Notes under the pieces: model-generated
Told to the model about the DNA's origin: nothing
The model's database searches: none
Seen by the model: only the letters and a program-made list of their open reading frames with translations
Shown: in pieces, positions 10,817-25,442 of the stretch
Numbering within the stretch: the first letter of the stretch is position 1
Layout: every line of letters starts with the position of its first letter
Made by a program: the position numbers and the translations under genes
NCBI GenBank assembly: GCA_004794785.1
Contig: SJOL01008635.1
Coordinates: 1,062,208-1,126,207, forward strand
DNA from: Opisthorchis felineus
Taxonomy: Eukaryota > Platyhelminthes > Trematoda > Opisthorchiida > Opisthorchiidae
Length of the DNA stretch: 64,000 nucleotides
Direction of reading: 5' to 3'

Positions 10817-13800
10817 AGTAGGGCTCATGAAATACAACTGATTTATTTGAGCTACCGACAAAGGTGTGTCTGGACCCAAACGGATATCACGAAGAAGATA
10901 CACTATGGACCGTGAATAGACGAAATTGAGTAAGCGGGTGTGTAGTCTATGTAGGTTTACATAAGCGGGGGATGCGGTCGAAGAATAGTCAGCAAAACAG
11001 CGACTGTTAAGCTCTGAATCATGGGGCACTTTTTGCGAGAACAAACACGTCATGAGAGGCCAGTTTAAAGAGGCTAAACGGGCCGAAAATAATAGGCGGG
11101 GAAGATTTCCTTCCCCCAGCGAGAGGGCAATGGCAAACGTAAAAGAGTGCTGGCTGATGGTTTACGGGATATTTTCATAGTAGTCGAAGGCAGACCTTGC
11201 AACATTTGTACACGTCAGAATCAGTAAAGTGGCTATTGGTATAACGACCCAGGAGGATTTGGAAGATTTGATAGACGACTAGACTAGGATGCTTGGGAGA
11301 ACTCGACGAAGATAAATGGGCGGGCTTGACCACACAGGGCCTGGATGATGCAGCCTCGGGAGGAAGGCACAAAAACGGGTTTGTCAACACATTTCTGAGG
11401 TTGTGGAGGTTCCCGATGCAGCACCGAATGGGGTATCAACCGGCGTGAAAATTTATGTTATATCCTGTCTGTATGTCTGTCGTGTATGCATTGATCTAAA
11501 ACTACGGCCCTCGGCTAGATGGACTCGAAATGTGCCTCTGAGGACCGGCTAAATAGTAGGCACTAAAAACGATGGCAATTCACATTACCTTGGACCGAAT
11601 CAGCACTCATATGTGTCTATATTGTCGAATATCGTGCCAAATTCGAGGAACTCAATTAAATATGCGTAACGTCGGTACGACGAAGTTTTTTCGAAGTTGT
11701 GGCATACGTTTTTTATACTGCCATCGTTACCATGGCGGAGTTCGGACTACACAGTATTCAAACGACGTCACACACGAAACTGTGTGCTGATTAGCCGTTA
11801 GGCTGCTGAGCAGATGTACGTCCACAGAACTTGCCACCCGCCTCCCTCATGATAACCACCAATCGACCGGCATAATAGAAACGATCCCTTATGTTATATC
11901 TGACTGCTTTTCCCGATCCAGTGGCTAATGCCGGAAAAAAGACTCACCGATGAGGAATACAACAGGTTTATTGCGAACGAGCGAGTGCAACACTTACGAG
12001 GGATCTCACGCTATTTGAAGTTTGCTTTCATCGATCCAGGCTGTTGCTGAATTGATTGAATGACTGACTGGCCTGGATGCTTGCCGGCTTTCTTATTGAG
12101 ATTTTGGTGAAGTTTTAGAGTCTCAGTATATTTCGGGCGTTCTGTGGTTGCTTTCAGGAATCTGACCTCCCCTATACCTTATCATACGGGAGGGGCGGTA
12201 ACTGTCTTTCCAGCGGTTTGGTTGGATGTGCACAGATATCTTGGGGGCCCATGCCTGTTTCACAGTACTTCTCGTTAAGCCTAGTCAAACGTCGATGACG
12301 CCAGTGGCAGCTTCCTGTAAGTATTTGCTCTGAAACACGACGTTCAGCGAAAAAATTACCAGCATAAACTTTCATTGTCTGAAGTGTAGGGATCTTGCCT
12401 GCAGGCTGACTCAACAGCAGGGTGGCACATACTATATTTATTTTATTTTAACAATATTTATTGTTATTATAACATTTTATTTTATTGGGCTAACAGACAA
12501 ACAGATTTGACATTCCCTTGGAAGATTGGTAAAGGGACGAAAGTGCGCAAAGTGAACAGGAAGACTCGGCTGTCCCACAACGAACAACTAGTGAGGCAGT
12601 GCGGTAGGGCTATGGTCCATGTATATTTTGCCCCAAAGCTGTAGCAGTCTCAAAAGGTGCTTTGAAATTTGTCTGACACTGCAGCATCATAGTTAACGGG
12701 ACACAACAATATGGGCTAATCCAAAATGTGGAGATCTTCACACTAGTGCGTGCGAATATGGGACTGCTTAAATGTCCGGCCCAGCGAGGGTCTCCCGTCC
12801 GTACCGGGAATCACCGGGTATGTTGCGGTCTCTCGGGGGCTATTTGCTAAAATTCAGCTCGGCTTTAATACTGATTGCAATATTGACCCCATACGAATCC
12901 CGGTTGTTCCTGGTAAAAAGGGTTGCTGGACGTCAAATTATGTCAGTGTTGGACTTCCTTAACTATCCGTTCCGCTTACTCCCGTCGTATAGCTAATACA
13001 GAGGTCCCCTCCTTTTGTTTAATTTGTGTGCTGTTCAAGTGGCTAGCGGAATAAGTCATAGCGCTCCGACTATACTGTGTGAGCACGCTAGTGAACTGCA
13101 AGACTAACAAATTCTCTACGAATATTGACAAAGCTTGCTGATCACCTGAAATCACTGGACTAAACAGTGTGGTGGTTCCTAACGGGAACAGGCATTGAAT
13201 GAGTTTTTTCTCCAAAGTCGTGTTTTTCACTTTGCAGAGGGTAAGCTGACTTTCCTCGGTGCTGCGCACCGGATTTAGTGAAACAGCCCTTGTCCTCTGA
13301 GCACACTTCCTGTTGAGACGTTATGGTGATATAGTCAGTTTATTGAACTTTAAGTCCATCGATCGAGTGCCACTTTAGCACCCGCTTGTCAGGGTGCTGA
13401 AAGGGTTGGTGGGTGAGCCAGAACTGAACGAAGTTAGAAAGGTTAATAAGTCCTCGGAGCCATGTTTTCCAAGAACACTGCGCCCTGAGTTATGGCACGT
13501 CCAGTCCAGCACCCTATAGTCATCATCGAATATGGCCAGGTCATATTTTTGTAGCGTGGTGGTAGCCCGCTGGAGTGTGTTGCCTACTCGCTGGTCTTCA
13601 GCCAGACTGACAAGCGAAGTTGTGTTGCTTAAAGAGGGTTCCTTAGCTTCCGGTTTGTATTAGCAGCTGAGCTTACTTCGAGATACAGATAACTGATAAA
13701 CTGCCTGACTTTTCACTGCGTTGGTCCATACTTCTTACTTTTTTGTATCCATGATTGCCATGAAGACGAGGCTTCCTTAATACTGGACCAAATTTCGGTC

Positions 13801-16800
13801 ATTGCAGGTAGCATATGTATTAGCCAAGCGGTTGCCTACCGCCGATAATTTGTTAGACATTATGTAAGTGAGAACGCGCTTCAAAACAAATGAAACTTGC
13901 TTAGTAACGTGGTCCTCCAGGTAACTAGAGAATGCCTTTAGAATATTGAAACTAAACAGTGGCTGCTTTATTTCCTGCTCTTGGAATAAGCGGCTGGGGG
14001 TGGCGCGTTTTGTTGTGCGGATAACACCCTCACAACTACTGAAACGAACGGGCTTTGTGAACTCAGAATAATTACAATGACTTATTCTTCATCGTGATCA
14101 TATATTTACCGATTCCTAAGATTGTCCTCGTAAAACTGGCTGGACTGAACACAATTTGTTTATGCACAACAAATCCTGAGTGCTCTACGAAGCTTTCTAC
14201 TGTTAACATTTAACGTAATCCATATATAGGTTGCGGGGTCTCCCCTACGGTAATTCAACGGGTTAGGCAACTCCCACCAGTAATGCTTCCCAGTGGTTGG
14301 TGGTTTTGCGTATGTAATACTGAACCTTTTGACGCTGGTTTGTGATTGATTAGTGGGGTTAACTTCCTGTGTATTTGGTGCAATCCAGTCTTCTAGAAAT
14401 TTTTGTAGCTGATAATTTAATAAAAGGAGGAGTCAGTGGATAACTTTGACTGTGCATACGTCCAGACACTCCAAATTGTTTGGATGTTTTCTAAAGCGTG
14501 GGATTGATAATATTCCGGTAACAAAGGGTTCCACTCGGTATGGAATTAAACCGGATAGTAATAGGCCCATATTTACAAATTTGAATGTAGGCCATTCCTC
14601 ATACACTCATCTGCATACCAATTTGTTTTCAAAAGAGGCTCTTGAAATCCAGGTGAATCCTTACTTCATGATATCCTCCAAATGCATGGGCTGCACAATG
14701 CTAGCTCATAAAAGAATCAGCTGGAAACCTGTGGAAACCGAATTGGAATGTGGATGACCCTATTAGTAGAAATTCTTGTGATTTGGGTCGAAATGGAACA
14801 TACGGTTGACGGATGCTCAGAAGCCGCGCCTACCCGGCGAGCCCCGGGAAGGGTGAAAATGGTTGTGGGCTGCTGAAGTTCTTTCAGCAGCCGAATGACT
14901 GCAGTTACGCGTCTACATGGACTTTTATTAGTTCTTTGACCCCCACAATGACATTTTGACGGACGCTCCCAACCCCCTAAAGACTTTTATCACCCATCAG
15001 CAGCTGCCAGTGTTCATCAAATGAAAACCTCTACATCTGGAGATATGTCCAGCTTGCCTTGATATGGTTTGCTCCTAGAAGCCCTGCGTTTAGACATTCT
15101 AGGCTTCCTATGGTTTGCGCAGGCATGGCAATTGAGTGCTGACTTACTGTTGCGGAGATTACGTGTATCTTAACAGGTGGTGGGATTTCGCATGTCGTCT
15201 GCCGTGAAGTTGTTGGATTCTTCTTAAACCTAAACACACTGCACAATTGTTGCGATGGTCAGTTCTACCCCCGCTAATCCACTAACATCTACGAATCAGC
15301 TACGTTTGTCCACAGAGTTGATGCAGTGGGAACCTGTTGGCAGCATTCAATTTTGATGGTGGCGCTGCGTGAGTAGTCCGTAATTTTTTGACAATAATCA
15401 TAAGAACAGTGCGACAAAACCTCATACACTATCGGCTGTAGCATTATGATATTGCTCAGGACAAGAAGAAGAATACGTAAATTGAGCAGAACTCCGTTGC
15501 TGTCTTTTTGAGGGTCTGCCTGGGTGCGGTTTCGTACTACCTATGTTGATTACACTACACTTATTGGGCCACGGTCTGGGTGCTTCAGTAAAACCCATAG
15601 CACTTTGGAGTCACTTGGGGCAGCGTGATTGATGTCTGTCGGAAAGTACATATTTCTTGGGAGATGATTTTTTCTAATTGTGGGTTTATGCCGCACATTG
15701 ATGTTGAATGTTTTGACAGCACATGCGTAGTTGCTTCTAGACTTTGGTCGCAATGTCCAAAAGCCCGAACAATCATGTTTCTGAGTGAAAAGCTAGGTAA
15801 AGATAATATTTCAGGAATGATTCTGTCGTCAAACCTCCTCTTTCTCGCGGGTGTACCGTTTGTGCAACGAGAATGCACATTCTGCAAAAATAAGCCCTAT
15901 GGAGTGAACAAAGGCTTTTTCCTCGCACTCAGATTCAAAAACATCTGAAAGCCAAAAGTAGGCCTGTCAGTTGGAAGAGTTAGCCGTAGTTGGTCCGGTT
16001 GTCAACGAAATCATCTACACAAAGGTCGTTGAGGGAGTTGGGCGATTGAGAACAACTGATAGTAAGATGGTCACGCCGTCCGTGTTAGTGGTTCAAGAGG
16101 TCAGAAACAGACACTCGGTGGCAGCGAACTACAAACCGGAATGTTTCATTTCTTGTAAAATCCTTCAGTAGTGCCTTATTGTTTTGCATGGTTCCATGTG
16201 GTGGCTGACTTATGCGTGCAACGGAAATTTTGACGCCATGATGATTTATAGATTGTTAGTATTTTAGGTACCTACTTAATTTTATAAGTTTGACACACAA
16301 TGCAATCGAAACTGAAAAGTAGAATGTGGCAGTGGATACTGTGCCGACCACCGTCTCGAAAAGCAAACCTGGTTATGAACTACACAATATCAGTATTTCA
16401 TACTGGTAGAAGTAGTGTATATGTATATAAGTCGCAGCCATGGACAACAGTGCAGAACGGCTTAATGGGCCATGAAGGAATGGCGCAATAATTGTTTAAG
16501 TTCATCAAAGGCAAAAGTGTTTACGGCTTACCAAGCCAGCAGCGATAAATAATAACATTGGAGAGCCAACTTAGTACGGCAGATAACCTAATCGATTCTC
16601 TTCTTTAAGTTCTGGGTTGCTTCCGTAACAGTCAGCGACTTCAGAGAACAGATGATCAAATAAAGAATAAGTGCTTGAACGCGTGCAGAAAAACGTCAGC
16701 GCTGTGCAACTTGAGAGCGACAAAACTTTAAACGAAAGAATTGTAAAGAATTACGAGTGGCCGGTGAGCAAAAACATACACTGGTAGACACCCATATACA

Positions 16801-18240
16801 TTCTTGTGAGTATACATATTACACGGGAAAGACACTGAGTTGCGAAAAAACCACTGTTTCTCTAGCCAGAAAATGCCGGTGCAGTTTGAACCTGCGAACA
16901 CTTGTGGACAAAGCTCTTCGCGTCTATCAGCCATAAGATCATTCTTCTTGTCCCACCGCCCCCGTGCTTCAAGTTGCATCTGAGGCAAAGTGAAGAAGTG
17001 CATTATGCACAAACGACATCTTATTGCTGCTTTTCTGAGTCGTATGAACGACCCAAAGGTTTATTCAGCAACGCCAGCGGCATTGCCCGGAGGACAGAGA
17101 TTATGATGATCAGAAATCGGCGTACAACAAATTATCTTGCATATATTTCCGACAAATTGGAAGGCAGTAGGTCTGCTGCCATTCAAACTTAATTTTTTCA
17201 ACATGTTGTCATCTTGTGTTCACCGTCAGATGAAGGGAAAATAGAATTGTTAAACCTGTCTGCAGATTTTACCAACTTTCTTAAATTTCTTGAAGAAAGG
17301 AGATAGCTTTCGGCCAAGAAATAACAAAGGAAACAATAAGCAGTTGTCAAGCTTGGAAACAAAAATTCCCGCGCCAATTCAGATTTGAGAAAAAATAAGG
17401 TAGTAAAATAAAGTAAACATGATTGCGAATGAAACCGTGACCATCATAAAAATCAGGTGAGTGTGCCCACAGCCAGACGGTCACTGAGCCCAACTTTGCG
17501 CACAGCAGAATGGTGTATAGTGCAGTGTTTAGCGAAGGCTTTTGGGATCCTTTTGCTTGTTTAGCGGCTAATTGTGAAAATACTTTTGATACGTCACCGT
17601 ATGGCTCTGTGTTTGCACGTGGTCTTTGTCGCTTGTGGACTGTTCATCCTCCGCTGCTAGCGGTTCGCCACCAGGCAATAACGCTATCAAAACGATCAGA
17701 CTTAAAATAAAAATTCCCAAGACGGCATACTGTAATTCAAGCATTGGGATTCTTTCAACTTATGTTCCCCCATTTAGACAAAACCTCTTCTTTTGCCATG
17801 AGTATGTAGCCGGCGTATGTGATGCAAACTGGTTAGGTAACATGATTCTATAGGGGACCGGCAAAATGGCCGCTCACTAGAGGTAGAACGAAATTATTTT
17901 GGGCCCAACTACGGAATTTTCGAAGTTGCAAATTATATAGGTTGTTTTAGTCCGTTTGCACGTTTCGGTGTTATGTTGCTCATGGCATTTCGTTTGAGTG
18001 AGCAAAATTTTAAGGTAAAACACCGTCTGCAATTCGCATTTTGCTACCATTTTACGAGATATGGCACGAAATCAAACTTTACCACATTTTAGCGTTTTGC
18101 GGTATCCTTTGGAAATTGGATAACACCTACATAACATCCCAGGTAATTTCCACCCACGCAGACCGGTGAATAAGGTTTCTATACTTCACAGAAGTAACAA
18201 ATGAGCTTAGCTCATCCGGTGAATTTTGGCAAGCACAGAT
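10817..18240. other. No recognisable gene; short ORFs only
   Basis: Up to about 11060 the minus strand stays open (91 codons, 11053-10778), running into linker copy B, but I see no domain there. The rest holds scattered ORFs of 60-107 codons on both strands, including overlapping ones at 15.58-15.95 kb, without recognisable motifs. 12430-12485 is an AT-rich tract (TTTATTTTATTTTAAC-like). I see no inverted or tandem repeat that stands out. Confidence 0.45.
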
Positions 18241-18244
18241 TTTT

Positions 18245-19204
18245 GAAAGGTCGCCTCCCGTTCAGTGTAACGATGGAGTGCAACTCAATGCTTTGTGATG
18301 CAAGTGGGTTCTCTGTGGATGATCCACATGTACACTACCAACACAACGATATTTTTCCCGTTGTGCGACGCTGATTATAACGCCTCAGCAATGCTTGATA
18401 ACCTAACCCGACGGCTAATGACATCCCCCCCTACCCAAAACTGTACGCACAGTCGTTCACCTGGGCTACTTATCGCAAGTGCTAGGCCCATATCCATGAC
18501 CTATGAGGTTTCAGCTATGCATGATAGCCTGATCCAACGGCCAACGACGGTCCTACATGTTCACGCATGTCTGTCTGCCATCCACACGCCTGGAAAATAC
18601 ACAACCATTTCCGGCGAATTTAATGTTTTTACTAATTGGTCGCATCGGTACATAGGTGGTGGGCAGCCACTCCAGCTCTCGCCTTTCAAAAGAAATTTCT
18701 ATTTAACAGGGATTATGGAAGGAAAATATATAATGAATTACATATCTTAGGTAAACGTGTTCAGACGTCCTACCGTCATAAAGACAAACTTACTGCTTGC
18801 TCAGTTAGTCACATTGTCGAGGATGAAAGATACTTGCGTACACCGGTGTTGCGGTGTTAAGATTCTGTTATCATACGTATTATTGTCATGTGTCAGGCAT
18901 AAAGCCTCTTGTTTTGTCCTCTCTAGTTTTGTTTTTGCCCTCCACCTTCAAATCCTATCGATCTAATCTTGCTCGATGTTCTCTCGAAAAAAGCATAGTA
19001 ACTGTGCCTCCCTGCTCGTGCCGGTTTGGTGATGACCACGTCTGCATCGGATAACGCCCCCCGCCTATGACGCTGTCCCTTTTCCCAAAACCCTGTACCC
19101 ACAGTCTCCGCCAGTCATGCCTTTATTCGGACTGTAACCTTATGGTCATGCCTGACGGCATGCCCCCCACAAGTTGGGAATAAACATTATTATTATTATT
19201 ATTG
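18245..19204 (+). repeat. 3' end of a plus-strand retroposon, ATT tail
   Basis: The segment ends with GGAATAAACATT followed by tandem ATT units to 19204. This is a polyadenylation-like hexamer and microsatellite tail of the sort left by non-LTR retroposition. Inside, 18383-18430 and 18509-18556 are diverged direct repeats offset by 126 bp (TCAGCAATGCTTGATAACCT versus TCAGCTATGCATGATAGCCT). A related block recurs at about 19050-19110 (CCCAAAACCCTGTACCCACA versus CCCAAAACTGTACGCACAGT at 18433). The 151-codon ORF across it has no domain I recognise. The RT part is not visible, so the family (RTE, CR1 or a SINE-like partner) is unknown. The 5' limit is approximate. Confidence 0.5.
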
Positions 19205-19210
19205 TTGAAC

Positions 19211-22200
19211 GCAGAGAGGTTAACGTTAAAGGGGGGTTTTATAAGGCGGTCGTAAGCCTAAGTGGCACAGACTTGGTCGTTAGGGTTCACTGACCTCTTG
19301 TATCTTCAAAAGCGTACCCGCAGATGTATCCGCAGCGACGATCTAATGAGTGAGTGGCTACTTAGTGTCAAATCCGCTCCCTTAGAGCACTAGATCCTAT
19401 CTTTACTTCACTTCTGCTTGCCGTCTATTTTACCCTGTAGCTTAATAGAAAAGCAGCACTGTCGACCGCAAACTAACTTGTAAACATCCCATACACAAAC
19501 TTAGTGGCACTTCACCAACTCGGGTCTCTGTTCTTGGACACCTGTTATCAGCCCCGATCTTGCGTTTGTGAACCGGCTCGTTTGTGGTATTCAGAATCTG
19601 GTTATGGTTATAAAAGCTTTTACATATCAGACAAGACTAACACGCTAAAAACCACTCGCCAGTTCAGGCTACCCTGAGGCTATTTTCCATGTCTGTCATA
19701 TGGGTTCGGGCCTCATCTAACTCATCATTTACGCCAATATATTGCAATCCACCTTCATTCCCACAATTATATCCGAAATATCCGAATACATGGACAACTA
19801 GCTCATCGCTCTTGACGCCCCCTAATTGGGAACTGCAAGATTTACTCTGTCTGATGTGCAGTGGGAACAAATATCCTTCAACTAACATCCAACTGCCATG
19901 CACAGCCACAATGCTACCATTCTTGTCTCTGTTCTCTAAGCCATTGACGGACCCTGACTTCCAATGACGTATTCATCCAACGCGCTTTGACTGCCTAACC
20001 ACATCTGTCCCACATGGTCAGCATTCTTGTCTGCTACTTATCCCTTAATATCCACAGAATCACTCTGTGCCATGTCCTCCGCTTCCACAAGCTCTTGCTC
20101 TGATGGAGCTCAAGACCGCACGGTTGACAACTCTCCCGTCAAATGCATGCCATCCTCCAAAAGACTCTTCTAACTCCATGCTGAGCCTCATACTCCACTG
20201 TCCGCCGTTGGTTCCGACCTTTTCCGCCCTCCATTCACCGCTTAACCTACAGCGTTAGATACAAATTGAACGACCATGAACGCACATCCAGTTAATCTTA
20301 CTTCATTTACCACCAATTATCTTCCCAAATTCCAGTGGTGCCAAAACACACCAGGGGCGACTTTATCAACTACCTAATTAGAACGATTCCCTCACCGGCA
20401 TCCCCTAACTCCACCAGAACGTCGATCACCGTTTTTAAAATCGGTCATTACTAGGGTAGTCAGAAATTGTAGTCACCCTTAGCTGCCTGCCATTACGAAC
20501 CGCATTCTACCGGCAGCAAAGAACCGCCCTGAGCCCTCGATGCTCCTAAGAATATCCCCGTTCTATGTTTTCGGGATTACTTGTTGTCTGGATTACCCGG
20601 CCGTCCTAACTGTTCTGAAAACCACAACCGCTCATCAAAGATGTTAATGTACGGGGCTGTTTATGACATTATGACATCGCGATGACGGAACCCCCGACTG
20701 CTATGCCCAGTATGATGGCTTGTCCGTGGTTTATTAGATTTATACGATTTCGCCTTCAAATATGGTAAATGCGCCCAAAAACTACCTTGCTTTGTTGAAT
20801 TTGTACCAAAACTCCGAAGCACTGGCCAGCTTATTATACTGTTTGCCCGTACGGCCCACGAACCTTCAAAATCCACAAAGGGCACTATCAAGGAGGAGTA
20901 TACGGGTAAAGATAAAGCCTTGCCGCGCAATCAATACACTGCGTGCTATCAAAAAAATCTACCAATCTTACTAACCACGACCAATTTCTTGGCCTTGTTT
21001 GGTAAGACGCCTAATGCAGCGAGAGGTAACTCCCTCCTACATAGGTCGCAAATGGCCTGTCTATTTTTATTTTGTGCGGACAGTGACGACGTATTTATTG
21101 TTGACGCACACTTCCAAAATATTTCCAAATCCAATACAGGAGGAATAATAATAATGTGTATTCCCAACTAGGAAGTGGCATATCGTCAGGCAGGATCATA
21201 CTGTTACAGTCAGAATAAAAGCACGACTGGCGAGATTTGCGGGTACTGGGGATCGCGCGGAAAAGGGGCAGCGTCACAAACATTGGGTAGTATCCGATAT
21301 AGACTTGGTCACGGCTAAACCGGTATGGGTGGAGTAAAACATTTACTAGGACTTTATCTTTCCTTTGGGGTATATATCAAGCTGGGACAGGATAAGATCG
21401 TTAAGATTTTAGGGTGACAGGCAAAAACAACACCAGAGAAAGCAAAACAAGAGGCATCCTGCCTGGCACATGATAAAAAACCTCAACTGCGAAAAATGAG
21501 CAACCAGGACAACGGGTCTGGTGAAACAGCAGAATTGTTACGATCTGGCCGGTCGACCTGAACTAAAGTCTAAAACCGCCAATGAAGGTTTGCGGCCTGT
21601 GATTGTTAGGCTTATGGCCAGGGTTACAAGAAGCGTAGGTGGGGTGATGAAGTAAAGGGATCAGAAATACGGATAAATTGTAGCGGGAATCTCAGAGTCA
21701 CGGTGTACAGTGAAAATGTAGAGATTTACCGGTATCACTTTTGTAGTGGAGTCGAGTGTAGGCGTTCCTTCGGGGAGGGAGTTGTTGCAAACGCACCAAA
21801 TAGAAAGCGAACTGCACAGAGAATGACTGACTTTGTAAGGAGCACAGAATAAAAGTCACCGAAGTGTTAAGATCTGAAATGTATGGGTTCAGCGGATTAG
21901 AATGAACGTGTCTCGGAGGCGGTTCAGTTCCTGGACAGCCCCGTGACGGACGTCATCTTTGAGGTGGTTGTGCTGGGGTGTGCAATTTTTGTGAGCAGTA
22001 GGACATTTAGGGTTGGTCAAGGAAATCCACATAAATTTGAAGAAAGCCTCCGTAAGGTCGCAGGTATTTTTTGGTCCGGCTGGGTGCCCGTGTGGATGCA
22101 AATCACAGGCCAGGTGAACTGGATAACAGCCAAACAGTTCGTTCGAAGAAGGAATTGCCGGAGGACGAAACATTTGTCTCCGCTCCGAACTCTTCGATCA

Positions 22201-24015
22201 TTATCTCCATTTTGATATTTGTGAGCCTGGCCGTGTACTAAACTGCACAAGGTCACTTGAAGAAACCGACTTTCCACCCAAATTTTACCGTATTTATTGA
22301 GGCATCACGCCGAGCTATAAAAGCCATTAAAAATTTTAATTCCGCACCCAAAGTTGACCATAAGTGTGATTAGACAAATTTTAGTTACCCTGTCACCGCC
22401 TGAGGAGGTTTTATGTGTTAAAAAATACCGCCAAATTATAAAACTTTATGTAAAGGTTTCAACCATTCAAACTATGGTTTTAGAAAAATTTGGCGGGTGT
22501 GTCCGACGATTGGCGCTGAAATGAGGCCAGTAAAAAGCACGATCGTGTCGTGTGCACTTAATACACATAATTAGGGCAACCCCGTCGAACCGTCGGTGAT
22601 ACTTATTAGGTGCCATTCAGCCATTCTGAAATCTTCCGCCGAAAAACATGAACAAAACCGAAGCGACTGTCAGCGAACTATGCCTGCTCACCGTCTCGTG
22701 AGGGACGACAGCTATCCAGATTGACCCTCTCGTTGTATGTTTCAAATAACTGATTTGACCGTGCTTGTATTTTGGTGCTCTAAAGTGGCATGTGTACTTT
22801 CTCGTGTACAGCTTTTTCCTCATCGCCACAGCTGCGTCATTTTGAGATTTTATTGAAAACGATTGCGCCCTATTGCTCTTGTGTACCTGAGATAAAAGAA
22901 AGTCCACTAAACACCACTTTCTCTGCAGTTTTTGCAAACCACAATGTTCCCTGTAGTTGTCACTGAATACTTGGATCCCTGCAGGAGTACTCAGGATGTT
23001 TAGGCTTTTAATTTCAAAACCATGAATGCTTGCCATGGAACGTACATATAAACTGTACTAGCGAACTTATTCTCCCAGACGGTGCTCAACGCTACGGACA
23101 GGTATTTGCCCGATAAAGTAGGAGTTTGCAATTTATTCGGTGTGTGAGGTTCGAGACGACCGGTCTCAAGAAATCGCTCAAAGTGAATGATGGGTGAAAA
23201 ATGATGACAAGTACTGCCGACTTTGCATCTGACGTAGTGTAAAGCTTACTTCGATTATTTGGAGGGCGGCAGCCCTTTTCATGTTGTGCTCCATGTGTAA
23301 GCATGCAATGTCACCCAAAGGACTTCAGCAAAAACAGTGGAAGAGAAAATTTGAGTGAAATAAGCCGAAACGAGGTAAAACGTAACTAGCAAAATGAATT
23401 TGTGGAAATAAAAAAACTTAAAGGACATAAAAAGAGAAAGAATGAAAAAAAGTTGAACGCACTATGCCTTGAGGCCCTATCTTGCTGCTTGCTTCTTGGC
23501 TAGAGGTCAGCAGGTTCAATCCAAAATTTGTCTCATGGTGATTAGGATGTGTGCGTAAAGGTTCTTATCTTGGCATTTTCAGTTGTAGCTGTGATATAAT
23601 TATGATCGGGCAGGCGTTTGTATGTTTTGGCTGTGTCGGCCTGAACAGTCCTTGCTTATCTCACAAATTTTACTTCGCCATTGTACACCTCGAAATCTTA
23701 TAGACGTGAGGTAGGCTGTCCGTCCGGTGTGCTTTGAGACCGGAGTCTTAAACGTTTGTTTGTGTGACGCGTGGAAGAAAGCAGAATCTCTGGGTTTCCT
23801 CTAGTTTGACCGCTTCGAAAACGAAGAAAGATGCTCCTCCGTGGAACCCATGCGCTGAGGAGGAAGACACGGGTTTAGCTTCAATTCTCGTATAAATGTC
23901 CTGTCATGCACGTAATCTTTCGTCTCTAAAATACTGTACCTGCCTTGGGGCTTTTACCCACCCCTAATGGAAAGACAGCATACCGACAACTCGTACTCGA
24001 ATACAGATCAAAATA
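19211..24015. other. No recognisable gene; some longer anonymous ORFs
   Basis: 19.3-20.5 kb is rich in C and T on the plus strand, with ORFs open on both strands at 19664-19967. That may mark an unrecognised repeat. The longest ORF is 139 codons on the minus strand (23036-22617); I recognise no domain, signal peptide or splice context in it. A box-B-like GGTTCAATCC at about 23512 sits in a possible SINE relic, but no convincing box A precedes it. Confidence 0.4.
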
Positions 24016-25004
24016 ATGCAGCGACGGATTCACACAAAGCCGGAGCCTTCGTGCAACGGTTAGATTTATTCTTATCGTTCAGCGGCTTTCATATCACCCG
24101 AAAGGCACACAGTGGTGTTGCATCGCAGTGTGAGTCCTCAGCTGAGGGGCACAAAACTGCAGAACTTTAGTTTGGGGTGCAGTGGTACATGTGGAGCCTG
24201 ATCGGATGCTTATACCAAGACAGAAAAATGGAGTCCGATATTATTCCTTTGTTTCTAGGTTGTGTTGATCTGTCTAAATGTACGAGCTTCTCCGTAGTGT
24301 ACACCAAGTTTTTTTACTGGCGACTGAAAGTGGCCCTCTTTGGGGGTTCATAGTACTGGCATGGTACGTCACCGAGGCTAATAAGCCTGAGCCGCGAGTG
24401 ATGGACAGTCGCCAGAATCGTAGGCTCGCGTGAAAATTGCCCCCTTCCAGGCAGAATGAACATCCTCTTCATTCAGCGACTGAATAAACCAGGTAGAAAT
24501 ATTCTACCAAGCTGCGCAAGGACTCCTTAAGGATCCTTGGACAAACTTCATTCTGCTCCGACGCACTGAAGTGGTTTTCATGTAAAGCAGCTCACAAAAA
24601 TCCTCCATAAAGACCAAGTTGAATGGAGGCTGTTTGTAGTCATTCCTAGTCAGCAATTGATGGTGGCTGGAGCAGGATGCAGGCTTGAATAGCGATCCTT
24701 CTTCGCTTCAGATATGACAACTAGGTCATTCGTGGGTTCCGAAACATTGTTCTTAAAAGGAAAGGTTTTCACCCTGTTTCTTCGGCTGTGTCCGGTATAC
24801 TTACTAGGTAACACTTGTTCTTTCGGGCGAGATCTAATAAGGTAACCTGTTTTCGTATTCCTCATTGTTGGATTTCAGTGTTTCAGCAGTTTCAAATCTT
24901 ACGGGATCCTTCCTCATCATCCGTGTCCCCCGTAGTTTTTTTGAACAATAATTGGGACATTATTACCAGGCGTCTCTGAATCCATTAGCCTCTGGCCCGT
25001 TCGG

Positions 25005-25442
25005 CTACTCCCTGGTCTCTTTGAGACGAGCACCGCGACAGCTTCGTGAATTTTCCTCCACTGAAGCTGTTCTCACATAATGCCACACAAGGGGGACACT
25101 TAACCGTGAGATTTCTGCAAAGCAGAGGTTTCGAAGCCACCTCTGTGTTGCCGGGTTCCTGCCACAGTACCAGATGAAATCAAAGGTCAGCAGAAAGTGG
25201 TCACCATATCCTAGTATAGGCTTAATTAACACGTGACCAACAAATTGTCTTACGTTGGTGATAATCAGATCCAGTATGGATGGTAATTGGCGTCCGCGGT
25301 TCCTGGTGGGTGCGACAACATGGTGACTACAAGCGCTGTACTGAATGACTTTGGTTACCGCCGGCACAAAATATCCACACGGCCCGATGCACAGAAACTC
25401 CATCCCAGATGCCTCGTGAACTTCAAAGTCACCTATCAGCAA
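25005..25442 (-). pseudogene. CR1-like AP endonuclease, C-terminal half
   Basis: A 145-codon open piece. It begins MLIGDFEVHEA, which corresponds to the G-D-F-N block of AP endonucleases with N changed to E. It continues with HHVVAPTRNRGRQLPSILDL, the LDLIIT loop, and ILGYGDHFLLTFDF, where the conserved S-D-H reads G-D-H. The tail runs into the linker (ASVEENSRSCRGARLKETRE). The two altered catalytic-motif residues mean the nuclease would be inactive even if it were expressed. The first half of the domain lies upstream, out of frame, at 25821-25600. Confidence 0.75.

Noticed and set aside
23470..23530. Box-B-like GGTTCAATCC
   Set aside because: No convincing box A upstream, so I do not call a SINE.
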